Translations under genes and position numbers: made by a program
In this document: in pieces, positions 24,786-32,414 of the stretch
Position numbering within the stretch: the stretch's first letter is position 1
How the letters are laid out: each line of letters starts with the position of its first letter
Notes under the pieces: generated by a model
The model's database searches: none
Told to the model about the DNA's origin: nothing
Seen by the model: only the letters and a program-made list of their open reading frames with translations
Assembly (NCBI GenBank): GCA_964564865.1
Contig: CAZMDA010000001.1
Span: forward strand, 75,671-139,670
Length of the DNA: 64,000 nucleotides
Direction: 5' to 3'
Source: RBG-16-66-20 sp964564865
Lineage (GTDB): Bacteria; Pseudomonadota; Gammaproteobacteria; Burkholderiales; SG8-39

Positions 24786-26267
24786 ATGAGCGACAAGAAG
24801 AACCTGATCCTCATCCTCACCGACCAGCAGCGTGCGGATACGATCCATGCGCTGGGCGCGCCCTGGATGCAGACGCCGCATCTCGACCGCCTTGCGAGCC
24901 GGGGATTCAGCTTCACCAACTGCTTTGTCACGTCGCCGGTTTGCGTGGCGTCGCGGGCCAGCCTGTTCACGGGCATGTACCCGCACGCGGCCGGGGTCTT
25001 CAAGAACTTCCAGCCCTGGTCGCCAACCTGGGTGCAGTGGCTGGCGGACGCCGGCTACCACTGCGTGAACATCGGCAAGATGCACATCAATCCCTACGAC
25101 GCCAAGGGCGGGTTTCACCAGCGCTTCGTCGTCGAGAACAAGGACCGCCCGCTTTTCCTGGATGAGCACGACCGGGCCTTCTACGACGAGTGGGACAAGG
25201 CGCTGCATGCCCACAAAGCGGTGAAACCGAGCCGGTACACGCGCTATGCCGCGGACCCGGAGGGCTACCAGCGGGCGCTCGGCGCCTTCGAGTGGCATCT
25301 CCCGGGCGCGCTTCACTCGGACAACTTCATCGGCGACCATGTCCTGTGGTGGCTGGAGGAGCGCAAGGCCCAGAACCCGCTCTTTCTCCAGATCGGGTTT
25401 CCGGGGCCGCATCCGCCGTACGACCCGGTGCCCGACTTCCTGCGCCGCTATGCCGCCGTCGACATCCCCGTTCCGGAGTTCACGGGCGCGGAGGAGGCGC
25501 TGCAGCCCAGGGCGCAGGGAGAGCTCCGCCGCAACATGATCCGGAACAATTTCGACTCCATTGCCTGGCAGTTGCGGCCGTCGCGCGAGGACCTGCTCAG
25601 GCTCCGCCGCCATTACGCGGCCAACGTTTCCATGATCGACGAGAAGATCGGCGAGATCCTGGCGATGCTGGAGCGCAAGGGGTACCTGGAGAATGCGCTG
25701 GTGGTGTTCTCCTCCGACCACGCGGATGCGCTGGGCGACCACGGCCACATCCAGAAGTGGACGATGTACGACACCGTGGAGCGGGTCCCGCTGATCGTCT
25801 GGGACACAGCCGGCAGCGGGAGCGGCCGCCGCAGCGACAGCCTGGTGCAGCTCATGGACGTCGCGCCCACGCTGCTCGAGTCCGCCGGCGTTCCGGTTCC
25901 CGCGAACTGGGAAGCGCGCTCGCTGTGGCCGATCGTCACCGCGCAGCAGGAGGCGATCCGCGACGCCGCCTACGCCGAGCTCGCGCGCGACCATATCCAG
26001 ACCGGCGCCGAGTACATGGTGATGCGGCGCGATCAGGACTGGAAGCTGGTGTACTACCTGGACGAACCGGACGGGGAATTGTTCGACCTGCGCAACGACC
26101 CGGGCGAGGTGCGCAACCTGTGGGCCTCGCCCGAGCATCGCGACAAGCGCGAGGAACTGGTCCGGGCGCTTCAGGTCTGGTCGATGCGCTCGTCGCTTCA
26201 GTCGCGCATGCAGCCCTCACGCAAGCCGCAGCCCGCAATGTTTCTCAATGGAGGAGGAAGACAATGA
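24786..26267 (+). CDS. Sulfatase-family hydrolase with a CxAxR variant motif
   Basis: This 493-residue alkaline-phosphatase-superfamily protein has the N-terminal metal motif ILTDQQRADT and the active-site segment VCVASRASLFTG with the formylglycine-precursor Cys. It also has IGKMHI, GFPGPHPPYDP, and VVFSSDHADALGDHG with its Asp-His metal ligands. The proline of the canonical C-x-P-x-R motif is Ala here. There is no signal peptide, so it is probably cytoplasmic. Candidate activities are sulfate-ester, phosphonate-monoester or choline-sulfate type hydrolysis. ATG 24786 is preferred over 24780 by ribosome-binding-site spacing. Its stop overlaps the next ATG (ATGA). Confidence 0.85.
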   Translation: MSDKKNLILILTDQQRADTIHALGAPWMQTPHLDRLASRGFSFTNCFVTSPVCVASRASLFTGMYPHAAGVFKNFQPWSPTWVQWLADAGYHCVNIGKMHINPYDAKGGFHQRFVVENKDRPLFLDEHDRAFYDEWDKALHAHKAVKPSRYTRYAADPEGYQRALGAFEWHLPGALHSDNFIGDHVLWWLEERKAQNPLFLQIGFPGPHPPYDPVPDFLRRYAAVDIPVPEFTGAEEALQPRAQGELRRNMIRNNFDSIAWQLRPSREDLLRLRRHYAANVSMIDEKIGEILAMLERKGYLENALVVFSSDHADALGDHGHIQKWTMYDTVERVPLIVWDTAGSGSGRRSDSLVQLMDVAPTLLESAGVPVPANWEARSLWPIVTAQQEAIRDAAYAELARDHIQTGAEYMVMRRDQDWKLVYYLDEPDGELFDLRNDPGEVRNLWASPEHRDKREELVRALQVWSMRSSLQSRMQPSRKPQPAMFLNGGGRQ

Positions 26268-27241
26268 ACCGTTCGCTCGTTCTTGCAGCCGTTGTCGCGG
26301 TCGGGTGCCTTTGGGGGGCGCCGGCCGCGGCGCAAACGCGCGCGTTCCCGACCAAGCCGGTCACCATCGTCGTTCCGTTCCCGGCCGGCGGGGTCGTCGA
26401 CATCGTGGGGCGGCTGCTCGCCGACAAGCTCGGCGCGTCCCTTGGCGTGCGCGTGCTGGTCGAGAACCGGCCCGGAGCGGGCGGCACGCTCGGCGCGGCG
26501 GCGGTCGCCAAGGCCGAACCCGATGGCCATACCTTGCTCGTGGGCGGCGCCGCGACGCATGTGTTCTCGCCGCTCATCTACCCGAACGTGCCGTACGACC
26601 CGGCAACGTCCTTCAGCGCGATCGGCCAGCTCAGCGCGGGACCGCTGGTCCTGGTCGTGCCTCAGGCGTCTCCGGTCCAGAGCTTCGCGGACTTCCCCGA
26701 GTACGTCCGGCGGCAGGGCGACAAGCTCAGCTATGCCAGCAACGGGCCGGGAACGTTCCCGCACATGGCGGCGGAGCTCTATCGCGGCGCGGTCAACGCG
26801 ACCTACGTCCACGTCTCCTACGGGGGAGGGCCCAAGGCGATGCTGGCGCTCGCGGCGAACGAAGTGGCGTTCTCGATCAACCACATCCCCAACGTCATGC
26901 CGCTGGTGAAGTCCGGCAGGGTCCGGGTGCTCGCGACGACCGGCCGGACGCGCGCCATCGCGCTGCCCGACCTGCCGACCTTCGCCGAAGGCGGGGTGCC
27001 GGGCTTCGAAACCAGCGCGTGGTTCGGGCTGTTCGCGCCGGCCGGCACGCCTGCCGCCGTGGTCGCCCGGCTGAACGCGGCGGTCAACGAGGCGCTCAAG
27101 GCGCCGGACCTGCGCGAGAAACTGGTGGCGCAGGGTGACGAGCCCGTCGGAGGGTCGCCCGATGCCCTCGCCGGGTACGTCCAGGCCGAACTGAGGAAAT
27201 GGCGTCCAGTCGTCAAGTCGGCGAATGTCACCGTCCAGTAG
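26264..27241 (+). CDS. Bug/TctC-family periplasmic substrate-binding protein
   Basis: This 325-residue protein has a Sec signal (MNRSLVLAAVVAVGCLWGAPAAAQ, cleavage about residue 24). Bug landmarks are PTKPVTIVVPFPAGGVVDIV, ENRPGAGGTLGAAAV, YASNGPGTFPHMAAEL, VHVSYGGGPKAMLAL and SAWFGLFAPAGTP. The ATG lies in an ATGA overlap with the sulfatase stop, preceded by GGAGGAGG. No tctA/tctB genes accompany it, so it must use a membrane channel encoded elsewhere (the tctBA at 7-9 kb is one candidate) or act as a ligand sensor. The operon context suggests it binds the sulfated or sulfonated substrate. Confidence 0.9.
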   Translation: MNRSLVLAAVVAVGCLWGAPAAAQTRAFPTKPVTIVVPFPAGGVVDIVGRLLADKLGASLGVRVLVENRPGAGGTLGAAAVAKAEPDGHTLLVGGAATHVFSPLIYPNVPYDPATSFSAIGQLSAGPLVLVVPQASPVQSFADFPEYVRRQGDKLSYASNGPGTFPHMAAELYRGAVNATYVHVSYGGGPKAMLALAANEVAFSINHIPNVMPLVKSGRVRVLATTGRTRAIALPDLPTFAEGGVPGFETSAWFGLFAPAGTPAAVVARLNAAVNEALKAPDLREKLVAQGDEPVGGSPDALAGYVQAELRKWRPVVKSANVTVQ

Positions 27242-27259
27242 CGCGCGCCTTCCCGACCC

Positions 27260-28252
27260 ATGAAAGCACTCGTCTACACCGCGCCCAACGAAGTCACCTA
27301 CCGCGACGAGCCCGAGCCGCAGTTCGGCGCGGGCGACGTGCTGATCGCGGTCGACGCGGTCGGCATCTGCGGCTCCGACCTGCACGCCTACCACGGCCAC
27401 GACCCGAGGCGCGTGCCGCCGCTGATCCTCGGCCACGAGCTGGTCGGGCGCGTCCTCGAGGGGCCAGGCAGGGGCCTGCGCGTCACGGTGAACCCGCTCA
27501 TCACCTGCGGCCACTGCGAGTACTGCGTGCAGGGGCGCGACAACCTGTGCGCGAACCGGACCATGATCGGCATGACGCGCGCGGGCGGCTTTGCCGAGCG
27601 CGTCTCGACCGCCGCGCGCAGCGTGATCGACATCCCGCAGGACATGGACACGCGGGCCGCTGCCCTGACCGAGCCCGCGGCGACCGCGGTGCACGCCATC
27701 AACGTCTCGATGCGCGCGCTCGCGCGGCCGCTGCCCGAGTGCCGGGTGCTGGTGCTGGGCGGCGGCGCGATCGGCATGCTTGCCGCGCTGCTGCTGCGCA
27801 GCTACGGCGTGCGGGCGGTCACGGTGGCAGAGACCAACCCCCTGCGCCGCGCATCGGTGGAGAAGGCGGCGGGCGCCGCCGTCTACGATCCGCGCGGCGA
27901 CGGTGGCCCGGCGGCGAACAGCATGGATCTCGTCATCGACGCGGTGGGCGGCAAGGCGACGCGGTCCGCGGCGCTGGCGGCGGTGAAGCCGGGCGGGGTG
28001 GTGATGCACATCGGCCTGCAGGACTGGGCGAGCGAGATCGACATGCGCAAGCTCACGCTGGCCGAGATCACCCTGATCGGCACCTACACCTATACGACCG
28101 CGGACCTGCGCGCGGCGGTGGGCGCGCTGCACGAGGGCGCGTTCGGCGACCTGGCCTGGGTGGAGGAGCGTCCGCTCGCCGAGGGCGCCGCCGCGTTCCG
28201 CGACCTTCACGAGGGGCGCACGGCCGCGGCCAAGCTGGTGCTGCGGCCGTGA
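27260..28252 (+). CDS. Zinc-binding alcohol dehydrogenase family protein
   Basis: This is a 330-residue medium-chain dehydrogenase. The catalytic-zinc motifs are VGICGSDLHAYHG (Cys about residue 37) and GHELVG; the structural zinc site is CGHCEYCVQGRDNLC with four Cys. The Rossmann segment is VLVLGGGAIGMLAAL at about 155. It resembles threonine/sorbitol-type dehydrogenases. It lies 18 bases after the Bug gene, probably the last gene of the LacI-controlled operon. With the HpsN-like and SDR enzymes it makes three dehydrogenases in one operon, matching the HpsN/HpsO/HpsP theme of dihydroxypropanesulfonate use (inference). Confidence 0.88.
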   Translation: MKALVYTAPNEVTYRDEPEPQFGAGDVLIAVDAVGICGSDLHAYHGHDPRRVPPLILGHELVGRVLEGPGRGLRVTVNPLITCGHCEYCVQGRDNLCANRTMIGMTRAGGFAERVSTAARSVIDIPQDMDTRAAALTEPAATAVHAINVSMRALARPLPECRVLVLGGGAIGMLAALLLRSYGVRAVTVAETNPLRRASVEKAAGAAVYDPRGDGGPAANSMDLVIDAVGGKATRSAALAAVKPGGVVMHIGLQDWASEIDMRKLTLAEITLIGTYTYTTADLRAAVGALHEGAFGDLAWVEERPLAEGAAAFRDLHEGRTAAAKLVLRP

Positions 28253-28330
28253 GCGGGGCCCGGGGAGGCGGGTAAGGGGGGCTCGATACAAGCCTTCCTT
28301 GGACGAGGAGCGGCCAATCACCCGAATCGA

Positions 28331-28345
28331 TCCTCGAGTCGAGGA
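28331..28345. repeat. 15-bp inverted repeat at the left edge of the low-GC island
   Basis: TCCTCGA-G-TCGAGGA lies 78 bases after the alcohol dehydrogenase stop, in the 202-base gap before the GntR gene. Base composition drops visibly from about 28280 on. It could be a weak terminator or an element of the island junction; I see no matching copy at the right edge. Confidence 0.5.
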
Positions 28346-28435
28346 ATTGGCGGCGCGCGGGCACAGGTCGCGGCATCGCCTCAGTTCGAGAGATGCGATG
28401 ACCATAATGGAAGTGTGGTTGACACCTCTGTCTTC

Positions 28436-28467
28436 GTGAGTGCACCATGCATTCATGGTGAATTCAC
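28436..28467. promoter_or_regulatory. Interrupted palindrome over the GntR start codon, probable operator
   Basis: The core CACCATG-CATT-CATGGTG (28443-28460) is a perfect inverted repeat. It is flanked symmetrically by GTGA (28436-28439) and TCAC (28464-28467). It overlaps the ATG at 28455 of the GntR gene. A TTGACA lies upstream at 28419-28424 without a convincing -10. Binding here would give autorepression. Confidence 0.6.
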
Positions 28468-29150
28468 TACAGTCGGAGTCCACGAGCGCCCAGCAGACTG
28501 CCTACGACTACATCAAGGAAGAGATTCTCGCGCTCAGTTTGGGGCCTAACGTAAAGCTGAACGCGATAGAACTCGCGTCGCACCTCGGACTCAGCAGAAC
28601 GCCGGTTAGAGAAGCCCTGACGCGGCTAGAGCAGGAAGGTCTGGCCTATCGCGAGCTCGGCGGAGGGTTCCGCGTCCACGCCCTCACGGTCAAGGAAATC
28701 GTGGATACCTACAAGGTTCGAGAGGCGCTCGAGGTGGAAGCGGCCCTGGAAGCCCTGCCACACCTCACGGACGAGAGGCTTGATCAGTTCGAAGCCATTC
28801 TCCGCGGGAGCGAGATCTTCCTCACGCCCGCGACCTACGCAAAGTTCATCCTCGCGAACCGCAAGTTCCATGCGGCGATCGTCCAGGCGACGGGGAACGC
28901 GATGCTAGAGCAGTTCATGGCACCGATTGCCGACCGTGTGCGATTGATTGGCGCAATGCTCATGCGCGCAAGCGCAGCGCGCCAAAAGGAAGTGCTCGAC
29001 GAGAACCTGGCGATCCTCGCAGCGCTGCGCACCCGCGATCCCAGGATCGTAGAGGAAGCCGTCCGGGCGCACGTCCGACTTGCGAGCGGTCATGCGACAC
29101 GCCTGCTTGGTTCGGATCCTGGCCAGCTATCAATACGTCCGCGCCCCTAG
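28455..29150 (+). CDS. GntR-family regulator (FadR/FCD subgroup)
   Basis: This 231-residue protein has a winged HTH with the motif LNAIELASHLGLSRTPVREALTRLEQEGLAYREL (residues about 36-69). A C-terminal all-helical FCD-type domain follows (VREALEVEAALEAL; FHAAIVQATGNAMLEQF), with His residues placed as in metal-binding FCD regulators. I use ATG 28455; GTG 28440 is also open. It is the first gene of the low-GC island and lies 40 bases before the methanesulfonate-monooxygenase-like genes on the same strand, so it likely controls them. A palindrome overlies its start. Confidence 0.9.
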   Translation: MVNSLQSESTSAQQTAYDYIKEEILALSLGPNVKLNAIELASHLGLSRTPVREALTRLEQEGLAYRELGGGFRVHALTVKEIVDTYKVREALEVEAALEALPHLTDERLDQFEAILRGSEIFLTPATYAKFILANRKFHAAIVQATGNAMLEQFMAPIADRVRLIGAMLMRASAARQKEVLDENLAILAALRTRDPRIVEEAVRAHVRLASGHATRLLGSDPGQLSIRPRP

Positions 29151-29190
29151 CAGGGCAGGATCGCAATTGGAAGATCGAGGAGAGACAATC

Positions 29191-30453
29191 ATGGCATCGA
29201 GCCCGTCCGTCATTGGCACCGCATCGTCGGCGTCGGAAACCAGCGGCCGCACCGCCGAGCAGTGGAGTGCGAAGCCGCCGCTGTCTGACGCGCAAGTCGT
29301 CGACACGCGGATCTACACCGATCCGGGAATATTTGAAGAGGAAGTCGAAAAGATCTGGAGCAAGGTCTGGCTACCGGTTTGCCACGAGAGCGAACTGCCA
29401 GAGCGACTCGACTATCGGACGTCTGGACTAGCGGGTAACAAGCCGATCGTCGTGGTGCGTGGCGAGGACAACCAAATACGCACTTTCCTGAACATCTGCC
29501 CGCACCGGAACAACCTTGTCGTGCGCTTGCCGGCCGGATCCCTGAAGAAAGCGGAGCCGTCCGGAAATGCGAACCATATGACGTGCATGTACCACGGTTG
29601 GCAGTTCAACGCGATGGGACAGTGCGTGGACATACCGCGCCAGGCAGCGGGTTACCAGGAGCGGATATGCAAGGAGGGCGTCGGCCTCAGGCAGATTCGC
29701 ACTGAGGTGGGCTATGGCGGAATGGTCTGGGTGAATCTCGACGACAACTGCGGACCGCTCTCCGACTTCGTCGGTAAGTCCCTTGATCTGATGATCGAGC
29801 AACTCGACACCGAGCCACTCGAGATATTTCATTATCAGAAGGGGATAGTGCGGTGCAACTACAAGCTGTTCTTCGACACCAGCCGTGAGTTCTACCACGA
29901 CTACCTGCACTTCCATAACCGCCAGACGAGCATGATCAAGCCGGGCTACTTCGACCAGAAGTACTCCACCTATCCGAACGGACATTCTGTCTCCGGCTTC
30001 GCGCCGCCGGATTACACCTCGCATACGGGGGCGGAGACGCGGCTTCTGTCTTTCCCGGGTTTACCGAAGAACGGCTGGCGACACACGACGCTCTTTCCGG
30101 CAAGTGCGTACAACATTCGCACGTCCTGCTTGCGCATCAACGTGATGATTCCTCTGAATGACAGGGAGACTCTGGTCGAGATCCGTGGACTTGGACTAAA
30201 GCGCGACACGCCAGAAGAACGGGCGCAGCGCGAACGGGACTACGTATCCGTCTGGGGGCCGTTCGGCTGGAACCTGCACGAAGATCTGCTATGCGCCCAA
30301 GTGCAGACTCAGGCCATCAAGCGCGGATCAGGTGCCCAGTGGAACCTCATGGCTCGCGAGGAGGACAGCAAGGTGCACGACGAGGTGTGCGTTCGCACCT
30401 ATTACGCGGAGTGGAGCCGGCTCATGGGCCGAAGCCACGCGTCGCCGAAGTAG
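29191..30453 (+). CDS. msmA: Methanesulfonate monooxygenase-like hydroxylase, alpha subunit
   Basis: This is a 420-residue Rieske oxygenase. The [2Fe-2S] ligands are C103-P-H105 and C132-M-Y-H135, a C-X-H-X26-C-X2-H spacing. Ordinary ring-hydroxylating oxygenases have 15-17 residues between the pairs; 26 is the known peculiarity of methanesulfonate monooxygenase MsmA. The mononuclear-iron histidines are in SREFYHDYLHFHN (H236, H240 or H242). The size fits MsmA (about 48 kDa), and the next three genes match msmB, C and D in order and size. The reaction would be methanesulfonate + O2 + NADH to formaldehyde + sulfite, though other short alkanesulfonates are possible. ATG 29191 follows GAGGAGAG. 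Base composition is lower in GC than the flanks. Confidence 0.75.
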   Translation: MASSPSVIGTASSASETSGRTAEQWSAKPPLSDAQVVDTRIYTDPGIFEEEVEKIWSKVWLPVCHESELPERLDYRTSGLAGNKPIVVVRGEDNQIRTFLNICPHRNNLVVRLPAGSLKKAEPSGNANHMTCMYHGWQFNAMGQCVDIPRQAAGYQERICKEGVGLRQIRTEVGYGGMVWVNLDDNCGPLSDFVGKSLDLMIEQLDTEPLEIFHYQKGIVRCNYKLFFDTSREFYHDYLHFHNRQTSMIKPGYFDQKYSTYPNGHSVSGFAPPDYTSHTGAETRLLSFPGLPKNGWRHTTLFPASAYNIRTSCLRINVMIPLNDRETLVEIRGLGLKRDTPEERAQRERDYVSVWGPFGWNLHEDLLCAQVQTQAIKRGSGAQWNLMAREEDSKVHDEVCVRTYYAEWSRLMGRSHASPK

Positions 30454-30475
30454 AGAGTCGGGAGCCCGTCAAGCC

Positions 30476-30976
30476 ATGCTTTGCCTACCGCAGGAAGTCC
30501 TTCAGCCGGTCCACGCTCTTATCTACAAGAGTTGCCTCCACATGAACGACGAGGCGTGGAACGAGTATCTCGCGTTGTGCGACAAGCAGTCGTTTCGCTA
30601 CCGGGTAGTGAACTACAGCCCGGAGATGCGAAAAGAGCAAGTTTGGGCAGATCGTGACTACAAGGCGATGAAGTCGGGCTTTGATCTGCTGCCCCGGCAC
30701 AACTCGGACCACTCCAAGCTTACGCGCCACGTCAGCATCTACACCGTCGACTACGACGAGCAGGCAAAGCAGGCCCATGCGGTGTCGGCGCTCACCATCT
30801 ACCGAACGCAACTCGATGGCACGATGTCCTACATCGAGAGCGGACAGACGAGCCTTTACGCCGTCGGCGTCTACCGAGACCGAATCAGCCTTAACGGGGA
30901 CTCGCCAAAGCTTCAGGAGCGGGTCGTGCGCCTCGACACGCGCCAGCTCGACGTCGGAACCCACAAGCCGTTCTGA
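30476..30976 (+). CDS. msmB: Methanesulfonate monooxygenase-like hydroxylase, beta subunit
   Basis: This 166-residue protein is of the ring-hydroxylating dioxygenase beta-subunit (NTF2-like) family: EVLQPVHALIYKSCLHMNDEAWNEYLALC leads to FRYRVVNYSPEM, SKLTRHVSIYTVDY and LYAVGVYRDRISLNGD. It would form the structural partner of the alpha subunit in the hydroxylase. The start is ATG 30476, with GGGAG about 13 bases upstream; an internal ATG at 30542 (MNDEAWNEY) is an alternative. It lies 22 bases after msmA. The size (about 20 kDa) fits MsmB. Confidence 0.75.
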   Translation: MLCLPQEVLQPVHALIYKSCLHMNDEAWNEYLALCDKQSFRYRVVNYSPEMRKEQVWADRDYKAMKSGFDLLPRHNSDHSKLTRHVSIYTVDYDEQAKQAHAVSALTIYRTQLDGTMSYIESGQTSLYAVGVYRDRISLNGDSPKLQERVVRLDTRQLDVGTHKPF

Positions 30977-30992
30977 CGGAGCGGACCGCGGG

Positions 30993-31337
30993 ATGGCCTG
31001 GATAGCGATCTGCAGGCTCGATGACGTCGAGCCCTCAAGCATGACGTCAGTGACGAGCAGCGAAACAGAATTTCTTGTGCTGCGTGGCGAGAACAACGAA
31101 ATCCTCGTCGTGCCGCCGAGTTGCCCGCACATGCGCACCCGCCTATGCGATGGCTTCTTCGACGGAGTACTGCTCACATGCTCCCAGCATCTTTGGCAAT
31201 GGTCGGTAAGGGACGGTTCCATGCAGGGAATCGCGGAGGCGCCACTCGCAATCTACCCGTCGAAGGTTGAAGGGGGCGAAGTCCTGATCGATTTCGAGCG
31301 CGAGCTCTTGTATCGCTACGAAGATGAAAAGAGCTAA
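30993..31337 (+). CDS. msmC: Rieske-type ferredoxin of the monooxygenase
   Basis: This is a 114-residue ferredoxin with a standard Rieske site, C44-P-H46 and C63-S-Q-H66 (X16 between). It lacks signal peptide and membrane segments, so it is soluble and cytoplasmic. It would pass electrons from the reductase to the hydroxylase. It starts at ATG 30993, 16 bases after msmB, and is followed 9 bases later by the reductase. A separate Rieske ferredoxin of about 13 kDa is what the msm system has (MsmC). Confidence 0.78.
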   Translation: MAWIAICRLDDVEPSSMTSVTSSETEFLVLRGENNEILVVPPSCPHMRTRLCDGFFDGVLLTCSQHLWQWSVRDGSMQGIAEAPLAIYPSKVEGGEVLIDFERELLYRYEDEKS

Positions 31338-31346
31338 GGGCCTCGC

Positions 31347-32381
31347 GTGCTGATCGACCTCAGGTTGCGCGGGCAGGCTCGTCAGTTCGCAAGCGCCGCT
31401 GGCGAGCGGCTCCTCTACTCTGGGCTCCGCAGCGGCCTCGATCTGCCTTACGAGTGCGCAAGCGGTACGTGCGGAAGCTGCAAGGCCAAGCTTGTCTCTG
31501 GCGAAGTGGAGAATCTCTGGACCGATGCCCCCGGGCGCAAGCTTCTGGGCGGCACCAACGAAGTCCTGCTTTGCCAAAGTGCTGCGCTCAGAGACTGCCA
31601 ACTCGAGGTCAGTTCGAGAAGCCAGGAACCCGTGCCAAACGCTGTTCCGATCCTCGGCAAAGGGATCGTTCGTCGAAGGCGTCTGCTGACACAGGACGTG
31701 CTCGCGTTCAGTCTGGACATAGATCGCGCGATCGACTTTGACGCTGGGCAATTCGTCTGCCTGCAGTTCCCGCAAGCGACAGGCTTCAGAAGTTACTCCA
31801 TCGTCAACTTCAGTCGCGCCTGCACCCGACTCGACTTCGTACTGAAGCGCAAGGCCGACGGTCGGCTCACGCCGCTGCTTTTTGATGGCGAGATCGAGGG
31901 GTGTGAAGTGGAATGGTTCGGGCCGCTTGGCCGAGCGATATACGCGCCCGGAGATCCGCGCCCAATCCTCTGCATTGCCGGTGGTACGGGAATAGCCGGA
32001 ATCATGTCGATTCTGAGGTGCGCGAGCGAAGCGGGACATTTCTCGCGCTCAACCGGAAGCGTCTTCTTTGGGGTGCGCACGCGCTCGGACACTTTCTATC
32101 TTTCGGAATTGAATGAGCTTGTGGGCGCCGCGAACGGCGGACTCGAAGTTACGGTCGCGTTGTCAGAGGATCAGCCTGACCAGGCCGTCTTTACCGAGTA
32201 TCCGAGTCTCCGATTCCGCAGTGGCTTCGTCCACGATGCTGCCAAATCTGCCATGACGGGTCGGTTTGACGGGGTCGTGGCCTATCTCGCGGGACCAAAG
32301 CCGGCCGTAGACGCGGCGATGCGAGTGCTGCTTTCTGCGCGGGTTCCAGTGCAGAGCATGCGGTTCGACCGGTTCAATTGA
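31347..32381 (+). CDS. msmD: Ferredoxin-NAD(P)H reductase of the monooxygenase
   Basis: This 344-residue protein has an N-terminal plant-type [2Fe-2S] domain (C37, C42, C45 in YECASGTCGSC, then C76). An FAD domain follows (GFRSYSIVNFS, the RxYS flavin motif) and an NAD domain (ILCIAGGTGIAGIMSIL, VYLAGPKP-like AYLAGPKPAVDAAM). This is the layout of MsmD and of benzoate/toluate-type reductases. It starts at GTG 31347. It closes a complete four-component monooxygenase, alpha-beta-ferredoxin-reductase, in the same order as msmABCD. Confidence 0.8.
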   Translation: MLIDLRLRGQARQFASAAGERLLYSGLRSGLDLPYECASGTCGSCKAKLVSGEVENLWTDAPGRKLLGGTNEVLLCQSAALRDCQLEVSSRSQEPVPNAVPILGKGIVRRRRLLTQDVLAFSLDIDRAIDFDAGQFVCLQFPQATGFRSYSIVNFSRACTRLDFVLKRKADGRLTPLLFDGEIEGCEVEWFGPLGRAIYAPGDPRPILCIAGGTGIAGIMSILRCASEAGHFSRSTGSVFFGVRTRSDTFYLSELNELVGAANGGLEVTVALSEDQPDQAVFTEYPSLRFRSGFVHDAAKSAMTGRFDGVVAYLAGPKPAVDAAMRVLLSARVPVQSMRFDRFN

Positions 32382-32414
32382 GACGCTCTCGTGCTAGCTG
32401 ATGAGGCCAGATAG

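Noticed and set aside
28253..28454. Possible tRNA or attachment site at the left island edge
   Set aside because: I found no cloverleaf or CCA-type end, and no repeat shared with 39774-39870.
29191..30453. Aromatic ring-hydroxylating dioxygenase (benzoate/anthranilate type)
   Set aside because: The X26 spacing of the Rieske ligands and the four-gene order fit methanesulfonate monooxygenase better; aromatic activity cannot be fully excluded.
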